Below, piece by piece: positions 1-6,013 of a DNA stretch of 7,512 bases. The position numbers and the translations under genes were made by a program. Origin of the DNA: an uncultured Selenomonadaceae bacterium. Lineage in GTDB: Bacteria > Bacillota > Negativicutes > Selenomonadales > Selenomonadaceae. The stretch spans positions 1-7,512 of the forward strand of contig CAJORE010000115.1 in the NCBI GenBank assembly GCA_905236595.1. The letters are read 5' to 3'. Below the pieces are notes generated by a model. The model ran no database searches. It saw only the letters and a program-made list of their open reading frames with translations, and had not been told where the DNA came from. Positions within the stretch are counted from its first letter, which is position 1; each line of letters starts with the position of its first letter.

Positions 1-3
1 AAT

Positions 4-9
4 AAGGAG
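4..9 (+). promoter_or_regulatory. Ribosome binding site of hemB
   Basis: AAGGAG lies 7 bases before the hemB ATG and fixes that start. It overlaps an in-frame-looking TAA (3-5), the same stop/Shine-Dalgarno arrangement seen ahead of the secretin at 6006-6013. A preceding gene may therefore end here, but only 16 bases are visible upstream and no promoter can be judged. Confidence 0.8.
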
Positions 10-16
10 CATTACC

Positions 17-1003
17 ATGTCAAACGACAAACCGATTACGCGGCCGCGCCGTCTGCGCAAAAACGCCGCCATTCGTGCCTTGGTGCAAGAAACCAAGATA
101 AGCGCCGACGATTTTGTTTATCCGATATTTGTCATACCCGGCAAGGACAAGATTGAACCCATAGAATCCATGCCCGACTGCTTTCGTTTGACGGTGGACA
201 ACGCCGTCAAACTTGCCGAAAAAATCGCCGGCTTGGGCATCCGTGCCGTGGAAATTTTCGGTCTGCCCGAATACAAGGACGAATTCGGCTCGGCGGCCTG
301 GGACAGGGAAAGTCCCGTACAGCGTGCGCTGGCGGCTATAAAAAAAGCCGTCCCCGAACTTTTGCTGATCGGCGATGTTTGCCTTTGCCAATATACAAAC
401 CACGGTCATTGCGGCAAATTGACCGACGACGGTTATGTCGATAACGACAAAACTTTGCCGCTCTTAGCGCGGGTGGCCGTTAGCCAAGCGGCGGCCGGAG
501 CCGATATAGTCGCCCCTTCGGATATGATGGACGGACGCGTGGCGGCCATTCGTGCGGCGCTTGACAAAAACGGCTTTTGCAATACGGCGATAATGTCCTA
601 CGCCGTCAAATATGCGTCGGCGTTTTACGGTCCCTTCCGCGATGCGGCCGACAGCGCTCCTTCTTTCGGCGATCGAAAAAGTTACCAAAGTGATCCGGCC
701 AACGCCCGCGAAGCATTGAAGGAAGCCGCCTTGGACATCAACGAGGGTGCCGATATAATCATGGTAAAACCGGCGCTCAGCTACCTGGACATCGTGCAAA
801 AAGTCCATGAGCAAACGAATTGCCCCATTGCAACGTATAACGTCAGCGGCGAATACGCCATGGTAAAAGCGGCGGCGAAAAACGGCTGGATTGATGAGCG
901 GCGAATCGTTTTGGAAGAACTCACGGCGATGAAACGCGCCGGCGCCGATATAATCATAACTTATCACGCCATCGACGCCGCTCGTTGGCTTATGTCAGCT
1001 TGA
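17..1003 (+). CDS. hemB: Porphobilinogen synthase (delta-aminolevulinate dehydratase)
   Basis: This cytoplasmic enzyme condenses two 5-aminolevulinate molecules to porphobilinogen, the first shared pyrrole of heme, siroheme and cobalamin synthesis. The 328-residue length is normal for the family and the protein looks intact. Both active-site lysines are visible: Lys198 in SYAVKYASAFYGPFRDA and the Schiff-base Lys251 in MVKPALSYLD. The metal-binding loop DVCLCQYTNHGHCG has Cys122, Cys124 and Cys132, so this is the zinc-dependent type rather than the magnesium-only Asp-rich type. Glu236, fifteen residues before Lys251, sits where the allosteric magnesium ligand is found in E. coli HemB; that assignment is by spacing only. 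The start is set by AAGGAG at 4-9. A second gene follows 23 bases later on the same strand and is probably co-transcribed. No other hem gene is visible. Confidence 0.97.
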   Translation: MSNDKPITRPRRLRKNAAIRALVQETKISADDFVYPIFVIPGKDKIEPIESMPDCFRLTVDNAVKLAEKIAGLGIRAVEIFGLPEYKDEFGSAAWDRESPVQRALAAIKKAVPELLLIGDVCLCQYTNHGHCGKLTDDGYVDNDKTLPLLARVAVSQAAAGADIVAPSDMMDGRVAAIRAALDKNGFCNTAIMSYAVKYASAFYGPFRDAADSAPSFGDRKSYQSDPANAREALKEAALDINEGADIIMVKPALSYLDIVQKVHEQTNCPIATYNVSGEYAMVKAAAKNGWIDERRIVLEELTAMKRAGADIIITYHAIDAARWLMSA

Positions 1004-1026
1004 TAAGTCCAACGTGAGGTAAGCCC

Positions 1027-1668
1027 ATGCTTGATGCCGTAAAAAAATATGTGGCGGAAAAAAACATCGAGGATCTTAAATATATTTTTGTCGATGCCTT
1101 GGATCTTGATCCGGAATTTCGCGAGTACCGCGAGGACTTTGAATACGTCAAGAAATTCAATATGTTTGAAAAACACATCGACTTAACCGCCCTAAGAACG
1201 AATCCCGCCGAATGGGACGGTATGTATTGGATTCGCCTCAAAAAAGACCTGCAGAAAAATTTTTCGTGCCGACGCATGGAACATATGATCGACGTCGCCA
1301 AAGTAATTTTTGCCGATGAAATCGCCAAAGAACGCGCCGCTCGCGGCGAAAGCACCGTGACGCCCGCCATGCCGTCCAACGCCGCCGCAACCCCATCGCC
1401 CGCGTCAAAATCCGCCGAACAGCCGCCCGAAAATCCTCCGTCCAAGACCGACGTTGCAAACGGCGGTTACGTTGGCTCCCTTGGCGATTCACGGGGCGAC
1501 CGGCGATATTCCGTCACGGTCGAACAAACAAAATCGCGGATAATCTCCACATCGGGACTGGCCAAACCGGTGCCGCCCCCCAAAAGCGCCGCTATCTCGT
1601 GGCAAATTAAATTTGCCGTGTCGGCGGCGGCGATATTGACAGCCATATTGATTATAACGCTGAAATAA
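1027..1668 (+). CDS. Unrecognised tail-anchored membrane protein
   Basis: I do not recognise this 213-residue protein. Residues 1-105 form a charged, soluble, probably mostly helical region rich in Asp, Glu, Lys and aromatics, with the patch AEWDGMYWIRLKKDL at 61-75. Residues about 108-145 are a Pro/Ala/Ser linker of low complexity. Residues 145-190 are polar. Residues 191-212 are one hydrophobic helix (WQIKFAVSAAAILTAILIIT) followed only by LK, so the protein should be C-terminally anchored with its N-terminal domain in the cytoplasm. There is no signal peptide. GAGG at 1016-1019 lies 7 bases before the ATG. It follows hemB by 23 bases and its stop codon runs into the terminator, so it is the last gene of the hemB transcript. 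Its function is unknown, and a role in tetrapyrrole metabolism would be guilt by association only. That it is a gene is well supported by length, ribosome binding site and context. Confidence 0.8.
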   Translation: MLDAVKKYVAEKNIEDLKYIFVDALDLDPEFREYREDFEYVKKFNMFEKHIDLTALRTNPAEWDGMYWIRLKKDLQKNFSCRRMEHMIDVAKVIFADEIAKERAARGESTVTPAMPSNAAATPSPASKSAEQPPENPPSKTDVANGGYVGSLGDSRGDRRYSVTVEQTKSRIISTSGLAKPVPPPKSAAISWQIKFAVSAAAILTAILIITLK

Positions 1669-1701
1669 AAAAGCCCCCGCTTACTATGCGGGGGCTTTTT
1701 T
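1667..1701. terminator. Bidirectional Rho-independent terminator between hemB unit and deoR
   Basis: A perfect 14-bp inverted repeat is seen: AAAAAAGCCCCCGC (1667-1680) and GCGGGGGCTTTTTT (1688-1701), with a 7-base loop (1681-1687). It has A and T tracts on the two flanks, so it can stop transcription from either side. It lies at the meeting point of two convergent genes: it overlaps the TAA of the tail-anchored protein, and the DeoR stop codon (1684-1686) is in the loop. Confidence 0.95.
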
Positions 1702-2490
1702 GTACGGCAATTCGATAACGTTTATTCCGGCATTTCTTATGCTTAAAATTTCGGTTGCGTTACCGCCTTCACAAGTTATCAACGTATCAATTTGGTCTAT
1801 CGAGGCCGACAAAAAATTATGCTCACGGCCTATTTTGGGCGTGGCGGTCAAAACATACCGACTGCCGACGGACGAACGGCGAAGCATCATTTCGTTGACG
1901 GCCGTCTCCGCCAGAACCGACGTCGTCAACCCTCCCGTGGCGCTTATGCCGCCCACGCCGATAAAAACTTTGTCCGCCGTCACCCGCGACAACGTCGCCA
2001 ACGCAAAATCACCGACCAACGAATGACGACGATGCAACTCACCGCCCGTCAAGATTATCGACACTTTGTCATCGTGGGGATAATTGACGCAATCGCCGCA
2101 ACTGGTAAAAATGATAACTTTTTTATCTTTTATGTAATCAAGCAACAACAACGTTGTCGAACTCGAATTCATAAACACCGTATCGCCGTCGTCGATTAAC
2201 GAAGCCGCATACGCGGCAATCACGTGCTTTTGTTCACCGTCGGTCAAGGGCGCGGCAACAATCGAAGGAACATCCTCGTCCAACAATAAATTTTCTTTTA
2301 TAAGCTGCGCCCCGCCATGAAAGCGCTCCACAATATGACGAGCGGCAAATTGATTCAAATCACGACGAACAGTCGTCGGTGACACGGCAAGCTCCCTTGC
2401 CATTTCATCTATGCCGATAGTCTTTTTTGATTTCAACACACTAAGCAAAGACTGCTGTCGGCGCAAAATTATGCTTCTGCTGTTTTTCAC
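1684..2490 (-). CDS. DeoR-family transcriptional repressor
   Basis: This 268-residue protein has the two-domain plan of DeoR/GlpR regulators. Residues 9-62 form a winged helix-turn-helix, with recognition helix SPTTVRRDLNQF and wing VERFHGGA. Residues about 80-240 form the sugar-phosphate-binding DeoRC domain: the NSSSTTLLLL loop at 108-117, the GG pair at 149-150, and FIGVGGISATGGLTT at 176-190. Such proteins usually repress sugar or polyol operons until a phosphorylated sugar binds. The start is GTG at 2490, supported by AAGGGGA eight bases upstream; no earlier in-frame start has a better site. The usual D-S-x-K segment near 215-220 reads TATPKIG, keeping the lysine but not the acidic residue, so ligand choice may differ. 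The gene stands alone with its own promoter and no metabolic partner beside it, so the target is unknown. Its last five codons lie in the terminator stem. Confidence 0.92.
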   Translation of the reverse strand: MKNSRSIILRRQQSLLSVLKSKKTIGIDEMARELAVSPTTVRRDLNQFAARHIVERFHGGAQLIKENLLLDEDVPSIVAAPLTDGEQKHVIAAYAASLIDDGDTVFMNSSSTTLLLLDYIKDKKVIIFTSCGDCVNYPHDDKVSIILTGGELHRRHSLVGDFALATLSRVTADKVFIGVGGISATGGLTTSVLAETAVNEMMLRRSSVGSRYVLTATPKIGREHNFLSASIDQIDTLITCEGGNATEILSIRNAGINVIELPYKKAPA

Positions 2491-2528
2491 AAGAACCGTC
2501 CCCTTCGTTTACCTATACGGGGAATTTA

Positions 2529-2544
2529 TGACCGTTTGCCGTCA
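2529..2544. promoter_or_regulatory. Possible operator at the deoR start point
   Basis: TGACCGTTTGCCGTCA is an interrupted palindrome (TGAC, 8 bases, GTCA) that abuts the -10 box and covers the expected transcription start. DeoR-family proteins often repress their own gene, so this is a reasonable place for an operator. Half-sites of four bases can occur by chance, and the call is an inference. Confidence 0.25.
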
Positions 2545-2572
2545 TTATAACGTAAGACGGCCGTTAATGCAA
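2544..2572 (-). promoter_or_regulatory. Sigma-A type promoter of the DeoR regulator
   Basis: On the minus strand, TTGCAT (2572-2567) is followed after exactly 17 bases by a perfect TATAAT (2549-2544). The start point would be near 2537-2538, about 47 bases before the GTG codon. The -35 box matches consensus only in TTG plus context, but the perfect -10 and ideal spacing make this the clearest promoter in the window. It lies downstream of the serC terminator, so deoR is its own transcription unit. Confidence 0.75.
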
Positions 2573-2625
2573 GCGTATCTTGAGCGTAAAATTGTTTTAT
2601 GCACGATTGCTCCCAAACAATGCAC

Positions 2626-2652
2626 AAAAAAAGCCCCCGTGACGAAGGCCTC
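2626..2652 (-). terminator. Rho-independent terminator after serC
   Basis: On the minus strand, GCCTTCG (2649-2643) pairs with CGGGGGC (2639-2633) across a 3-base loop, giving five Watson-Crick and two G-U pairs. Seven T residues (2632-2626) follow directly. Flanking G-U and A-U pairs with the T tract can lengthen the stem. It lies about 130 bases past the serC stop and 54 bases before the deoR -35 box, so it closes the serC transcript. Confidence 0.75.
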
Positions 2653-2784
2653 GTTTATCTCCGGCAATTTTATCGCCGATTTATGCTATGGCGTCCCCAA
2701 TGTCTGTTTTGCGTCGCCGTCGGCCGCACCAAAGGCACGACCGACGGCAGGCAAACATGACTTTTTGACGATTGCCCGTTAGGA
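2653..2784 (-). ncRNA. Structured 3' region or possible small RNA between serC and its terminator
   Basis: This 132-base stretch has no credible gene but can fold into consecutive hairpins when read as minus-strand RNA. One stem pairs GGCAA-type arms (2776-2772 with 2754-2750). One base later begins a 15-bp stem with a 3-base loop (2748-2716), with GCCGTCGG and CCGACGGC outer arms. A third stem has 7 bp and a 3-base loop (2678-2662). Several pairs are G-U on the minus strand and would be A-C mismatches on the plus strand, which favours a minus-strand RNA. It may simply be the serC 3' untranslated region, or a small RNA released from it. No known family was recognised and no separate promoter was found. 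Confidence 0.35.
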
Positions 2785-3882
2785 TTAGTTTTTCTTTCTA
2801 AAGTCGTTCATAAACGCCGCCAAACGTTCGCAACCTTCAAACGGCATTGCGTTGTATATCGAAGCGCGCATACCGCCGACGCTGCGATGTCCCTTCACGC
2901 CGCCCAATTTATGTTCCAAAGCCTCGGCCACAAATTTCTTCTCCAACTCCTCACTCGGCAAACGGAACGTAACGTTCATCAGCGAACGGCTGTCTTTGTC
3001 GGCGTGACCCTTGTAAAATCCGTCCGAATTGTCGATAGCGTCATAAACGACCGACGCTTTTTTCTTATTGCGCTCCTGCATCGCCGCAAGTCCGCCGTTG
3101 TCCTTAATCCACTTGGCGACTTTGCCCACGGTGTAAATGCAAAAAGCGGGCGGCGTATTGTAGAGGGAGTTTTTCTTTAGGAAAGTGTTATAGCGCAACA
3201 TCGTCGGAAGCGTTGCGGGGCTGTTTTCTATGAAAGATTTTTTGGCCACAACCATAACCACTCCCGCCGGTCCCAAATTCTTCTGCACACCGGCATAAAT
3301 CAAACTGAACTTGCCAAAATCAAGCGGCCGCGACAACATATCGCTGGACATATCGGCAATCAAGGGAACCTCACCGGTTTGCGGCACATAATGATATTCC
3401 GTGCCGTAGATTGTATTGTTCATGCAAATGTGCAAATAGGCGGCGTCAGACGTTAATTTTATTTCGTCCTGCGTCGGAATGTGGCGATAGCCGCCCTCTT
3501 TGCTTGAGGCGGCTATCTCGCCGACGCCCAAAATTTTTGCTTCGTCGTAAGCGCGCTCGGCAAAATTGCCGGACAAAATATAATTGCCTTTGTTCGCCGC
3601 GGTGGCAAAATTCATCGCCACCATGGCAAATTGCAAGCTGGCACCGCCTTGAATAAACAGCACGTCATAATCATCGCCCAAATTCATCAGCGTTAAAATA
3701 TCGGCCTTGGCGGCATTATGCACTTCGTCATATTGCTTGGCACGATGACTTATTTCCAAAATCGACATACCGCTGCCGTTAAAATTGAGCATCTCGCTTT
3801 GCACTTCGCGCAATACTTCGACGGGAAGTGTCGCCGGCCCCGGATTAAAATTGTAAATCCTGCCGTCGGTTAATTCTGCCAT
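2785..3882 (-). CDS. serC: Phosphoserine aminotransferase
   Basis: This PLP enzyme of the cytoplasm converts 3-phosphohydroxypyruvate and glutamate to phosphoserine and 2-oxoglutarate, the second step of serine synthesis; the family can also serve pyridoxal phosphate synthesis. The 365 residues match the family. Visible hallmarks are FNPGPATLP (12-20), the phosphate-cofactor loop GGASLQF (79-85), the cofactor aspartate in ADMSSD (186-191), and the Schiff-base Lys201 in YAGVQKNLGPAG. The C-terminal GHRSVGGMRASIYNAMP segment binds the substrate carboxylate in this family. The ATG start has GGAGG (3894-3890) seven bases upstream. No serA or serB is adjacent. It follows the response regulator by 71 bases on the same strand with no terminator between them, so readthrough from the secretin unit is possible, but the functions are unrelated. 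It looks complete. Confidence 0.97.
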   Translation of the reverse strand: MAELTDGRIYNFNPGPATLPVEVLREVQSEMLNFNGSGMSILEISHRAKQYDEVHNAAKADILTLMNLGDDYDVLFIQGGASLQFAMVAMNFATAANKGNYILSGNFAERAYDEAKILGVGEIAASSKEGGYRHIPTQDEIKLTSDAAYLHICMNNTIYGTEYHYVPQTGEVPLIADMSSDMLSRPLDFGKFSLIYAGVQKNLGPAGVVMVVAKKSFIENSPATLPTMLRYNTFLKKNSLYNTPPAFCIYTVGKVAKWIKDNGGLAAMQERNKKKASVVYDAIDNSDGFYKGHADKDSRSLMNVTFRLPSEELEKKFVAEALEHKLGGVKGHRSVGGMRASIYNAMPFEGCERLAAFMNDFRKKN

Positions 3883-3889
3883 GCTAAAT

Positions 3890-3912
3890 CCTCCGTTTCC
3901 GAGTATATGTTT
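3890..3912 (-). promoter_or_regulatory. Possible -10 element and ribosome binding site ahead of serC
   Basis: TATACT on the minus strand (about 3907-3902) resembles a -10 box and lies shortly before the GGAGG at 3894-3890. No convincing -35 box is found 16-18 bases further upstream, so a separate serC promoter in this 71-base gap is only a possibility. The ribosome binding site itself is clear. Confidence 0.3.
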
Positions 3913-3953
3913 TCAAAATGTTCCCAAGGTTACAACGTTGGCGTTTTGTCCGC

Positions 3954-4628
3954 TTATTCAAGCGACACGATTTTTTTCTTCAACACATACACCAACGCCT
4001 GTGTGCGGTCGCTGACATTTAATTTGCGGAAAATGTTCGTCAAATGGTTCTTGACGGTCTTATCGCTTACGCCAAGGGTCTTGGCTATATCATGATTGCC
4101 GAATCCTTTGGCAATACAGCGCAATACGTCGATTTCACGACTCGTAAGACGGAACGCCCGCCCGCGTCGCCACATGGCTTGCGCCTGCTCCGTTACGTTT
4201 TCGGGGGCGACATCTTCGCCGCCAAAAATGCGTTCGTAGAGCGAAGGATATATAAAGGTATCGCCGTCGTTGACGGAACGAATGGCGCCAATCAAAATCG
4301 AAGGCTCCACATCCTTTAATATGTAGCCCGCCGCGCCGTACTTGAGCATCTCCAACACATAACTGTCGCTGTCGTGAATGGTGAGCGCGATAATTTTTGT
4401 GGTGCATTTGGCAGACTGCAACGCCTTGGCAACTTCAATGCCGTTTAATTCGGGCATATTTATGTCCAAAAGCAAAACATCCGGCTGCATAACGAGTGTC
4501 CTCGCCAACGCCTCTTGTCCGTCGGCGGCTTCGCCGATAACTTTTATATCGTCCTCCATTGTCAAAACACGCCTTATGCCTTGACGCAAAAGCGCATGAT
4601 CATCGGCGATCACTACCGTTACCGCCAT
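3954..4628 (-). CDS. NarL/FixJ-type response regulator
   Basis: This 224-residue DNA-binding regulator is the output half of a two-component system. Residues 3-118 are a receiver domain with acidic pair Asp9-Asp10, phospho-acceptor Asp55 (VLLLDINMPELNG), switch Thr83 and Lys105 (ILKD), all the residues needed for phosphorylation. Residues 158-220 are a LuxR-type helix-turn-helix (LTSREIDVLRCIAKGF, then SDKTVKNHLTNIFRKL). The family usually dimerises on phosphorylation and activates or represses nearby promoters. The ATG at 4628 lies inside the secretin gene: the two overlap by 29 bases in different frames, and a strong AAGGAGG (4643-4637) sits eight bases before it. That tight coupling suggests it controls, or is made together with, the pilus/secretion gate. 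No histidine kinase is in the window, so the signal is unknown. Confidence 0.95.
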   Translation of the reverse strand: MAVTVVIADDHALLRQGIRRVLTMEDDIKVIGEAADGQEALARTLVMQPDVLLLDINMPELNGIEVAKALQSAKCTTKIIALTIHDSDSYVLEMLKYGAAGYILKDVEPSILIGAIRSVNDGDTFIYPSLYERIFGGEDVAPENVTEQAQAMWRRGRAFRLTSREIDVLRCIAKGFGNHDIAKTLGVSDKTVKNHLTNIFRKLNVSDRTQALVYVLKKKIVSLE

Positions 4629-5997
4629 CTTGCCGTCCTCCTTCTGCCGTATGTGCCGTCAAAAAAATCATAATCTCCGAATCGCTCTTACTGCGTTTTT
4701 CGTTGCGAAACAATGCGCCGAACAAAGGAATATCCCCCAAAAAAGGAACTTTCGTAAAGCTTTTGGCCTCTTCACTGCCGATAAGCCCGCCGATAACCAT
4801 TGTCTCGCCGTCCTTCAAGCGGACGGTCGTATCCGCCGCCCGGTTCTCAACACGATAAGCGCGCATTTCCGGCACATATACCGGTGAACTTACCTCCGTG
4901 TGGACATCGCTTGTTATGAAGCCGTCATCATTTACGCGCGGCGTACACCGAAGAATTATGCCGACTTTTTTGTATTCAACGGAGCTGGTTGCCGTTGTGT
5001 TCGTCGCCACCGTTTTCGGCACGGGAATCTCACCGCCGATATTGATTATCGCCTCTTGCCCGTTAAGCGTAACAATGTTCGGATGCGAAATCATTTTCGC
5101 CTTGCCGTCGGTGATAAGCGCGTTTAACTTCGCCTCGTAATAAAATTCGAACGGATAGCCTTCCGGCCCCTTGCCGAATTGGATAATGCCGGGAATCGCG
5201 CCGTTGCCGTACGAACGGGTCACCGTTGTGCGCGGCACTTCATAAGTTACGGTGTGACGCGTGCCGTCGGCATCTTCGATTACCCGCGAATGTGTTTCAT
5301 AATCCGTTTCGCGTTTCGGGTACTGCGGCAAACTCGACCAACTCCATTCGACGCCCAAATCCTTCGTCGCCGACTTATCAAGTGCCATTACTTTCGCCTC
5401 AAGCGAAATTTGCCGCGCCGGAATATCAATCTGCCGCAGGATACGCTCAACGGTACCGGCTTCCGTCGGCGTTCCGTACAACACCAACGTGTTGGTCGCC
5501 GCATCAATGGCAATGCGCGGATCGTTGACACTCGTCGCAACGATTTTGCTTGCGGCTTCGTCGTTTTTACCAAGCGCGGCGCCCGATCGGCTCGTGTCGC
5601 CGTTTATCCCCAATGTCTCCCGGACAACGGCTAAAATATGCGCCGGATTGGCATACTTTATCGGAAATGAACGCGCCTGCCGCAACATATTCCCCTTGGC
5701 CGCAACCACTATAAACAAACCCGGGGCACGTTCCTCCACCGTCAAATTTTTCACCGCCGCTATGGCCGACAAAATATCTACCGGCGCCATGTCCTTTAAG
5801 TTAAGAGATATGGTTCCCGTTATTTCGTCGTCCAAAACGACGTTGAATTTGCCAAGCCGTGCCGTACTCAATATCGCTTGCCGTACATCCAAAGCCGAAC
5901 CCGTCAAAGACATTGCCTCCGCCCGAGCGTCAAACAAAAACGAACCGACAATGCCCCATAAAATCATACCGCCCGTTACAAGCCGCCGTTTATCCAC
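4600..5997 (-). CDS. Secretin (PilQ/GspD superfamily outer-membrane channel)
   Basis: Secretins form large outer-membrane rings through which type IV pili or type II/III substrates pass. This one has 465 residues, short for PilQ or GspD. A signal peptide spans about 1-27 (hydrophobic MILWGIVGSFLF, then ARAEA), with no lipobox. Residues 30-97 resemble an STN domain, 110-192 an N1/NolW domain ending in DIPARQISLEAKV, and 195-450 the secretin barrel, with HPNIVTLNGQEAIINIGGEIPV (split 305-326) and the hallmark VPFLGDIPLFGALFR (417-431). The start is GTG at 5997, chosen because AGGAG (6010-6006) lies eight bases upstream and the signal peptide begins properly. The AGGAG abuts the stop of the PilP-like gene 13 bases away. 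Whether it serves a pilus or a type II system cannot be decided here. A hydrophilic insert occupies about 222-270. Confidence 0.94.
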   Translation of the reverse strand: MDKRRLVTGGMILWGIVGSFLFDARAEAMSLTGSALDVRQAILSTARLGKFNVVLDDEITGTISLNLKDMAPVDILSAIAAVKNLTVEERAPGLFIVVAAKGNMLRQARSFPIKYANPAHILAVVRETLGINGDTSRSGAALGKNDEAASKIVATSVNDPRIAIDAATNTLVLYGTPTEAGTVERILRQIDIPARQISLEAKVMALDKSATKDLGVEWSWSSLPQYPKRETDYETHSRVIEDADGTRHTVTYEVPRTTVTRSYGNGAIPGIIQFGKGPEGYPFEFYYEAKLNALITDGKAKMISHPNIVTLNGQEAIINIGGEIPVPKTVATNTTATSSVEYKKVGIILRCTPRVNDDGFITSDVHTEVSSPVYVPEMRAYRVENRAADTTVRLKDGETMVIGGLIGSEEAKSFTKVPFLGDIPLFGALFRNEKRSKSDSEIMIFLTAHTAEGGRQDGGNGSDRR

Positions 5998-6005
5998 GGG
6001 TCATG

Positions 6006-6013
6006 CTCCTTTA
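6006..6013 (-). promoter_or_regulatory. Ribosome binding site that sets the secretin GTG start
   Basis: TAAAGGAG on the minus strand joins the stop codon of the PilP-like gene to a strong Shine-Dalgarno sequence. The GTG at 5997 is 8 bases downstream. An ATG at 6004-6002 is too close to the site and runs into a stop after four codons, so GTG is the real start. Confidence 0.8.

Noticed and set aside
464..967. Minus-strand ORF of 167 codons opposite hemB.
   Set aside because: hemB is certain on the plus strand; the antisense product is Arg/Phe rich with no recognisable domain.
1667..2639. Direct repeat AAAAAAGCCCCCG at 1667-1679 and 2627-2639 flanking the deoR gene, like target-site or attachment repeats of an inserted element.
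   Set aside because: Both copies are arms of Rho-independent terminators, and such A-tract/GC arms recur often within a genome. There is no transposase or integrase, and deoR has base use like its neighbours.
2671..2760. 25-codon minus-strand ORF (MFACRRSCLWCG...) in the serC 3' region.
   Set aside because: It has no ribosome binding site, an odd Arg/Cys-rich composition, and lies across the 15-bp RNA stem, which explains the sequence better.
2411..2782. Plus-strand ORF of 123 codons across the deoR-serC gap.
   Set aside because: It begins inside deoR in the opposite direction, covers the deoR promoter and the serC terminator, and encodes a low-quality sequence with no domain.
3883..3953. 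CCAACGTTG palindrome and CCAA/TTGG arms between the response regulator and serC, considered as a terminator or operator.
   Set aside because: The arms are short, no T tract follows, and nothing ties the site to a regulator.
2716..5470. Repeated GCCGTCGG-like words across the minus-strand genes, considered as a DNA uptake sequence.
   Set aside because: They mostly fall at Asp-Gly codons (GAC GGC) of minus-strand genes, have no fixed spacing or extended consensus, and fit codon use.
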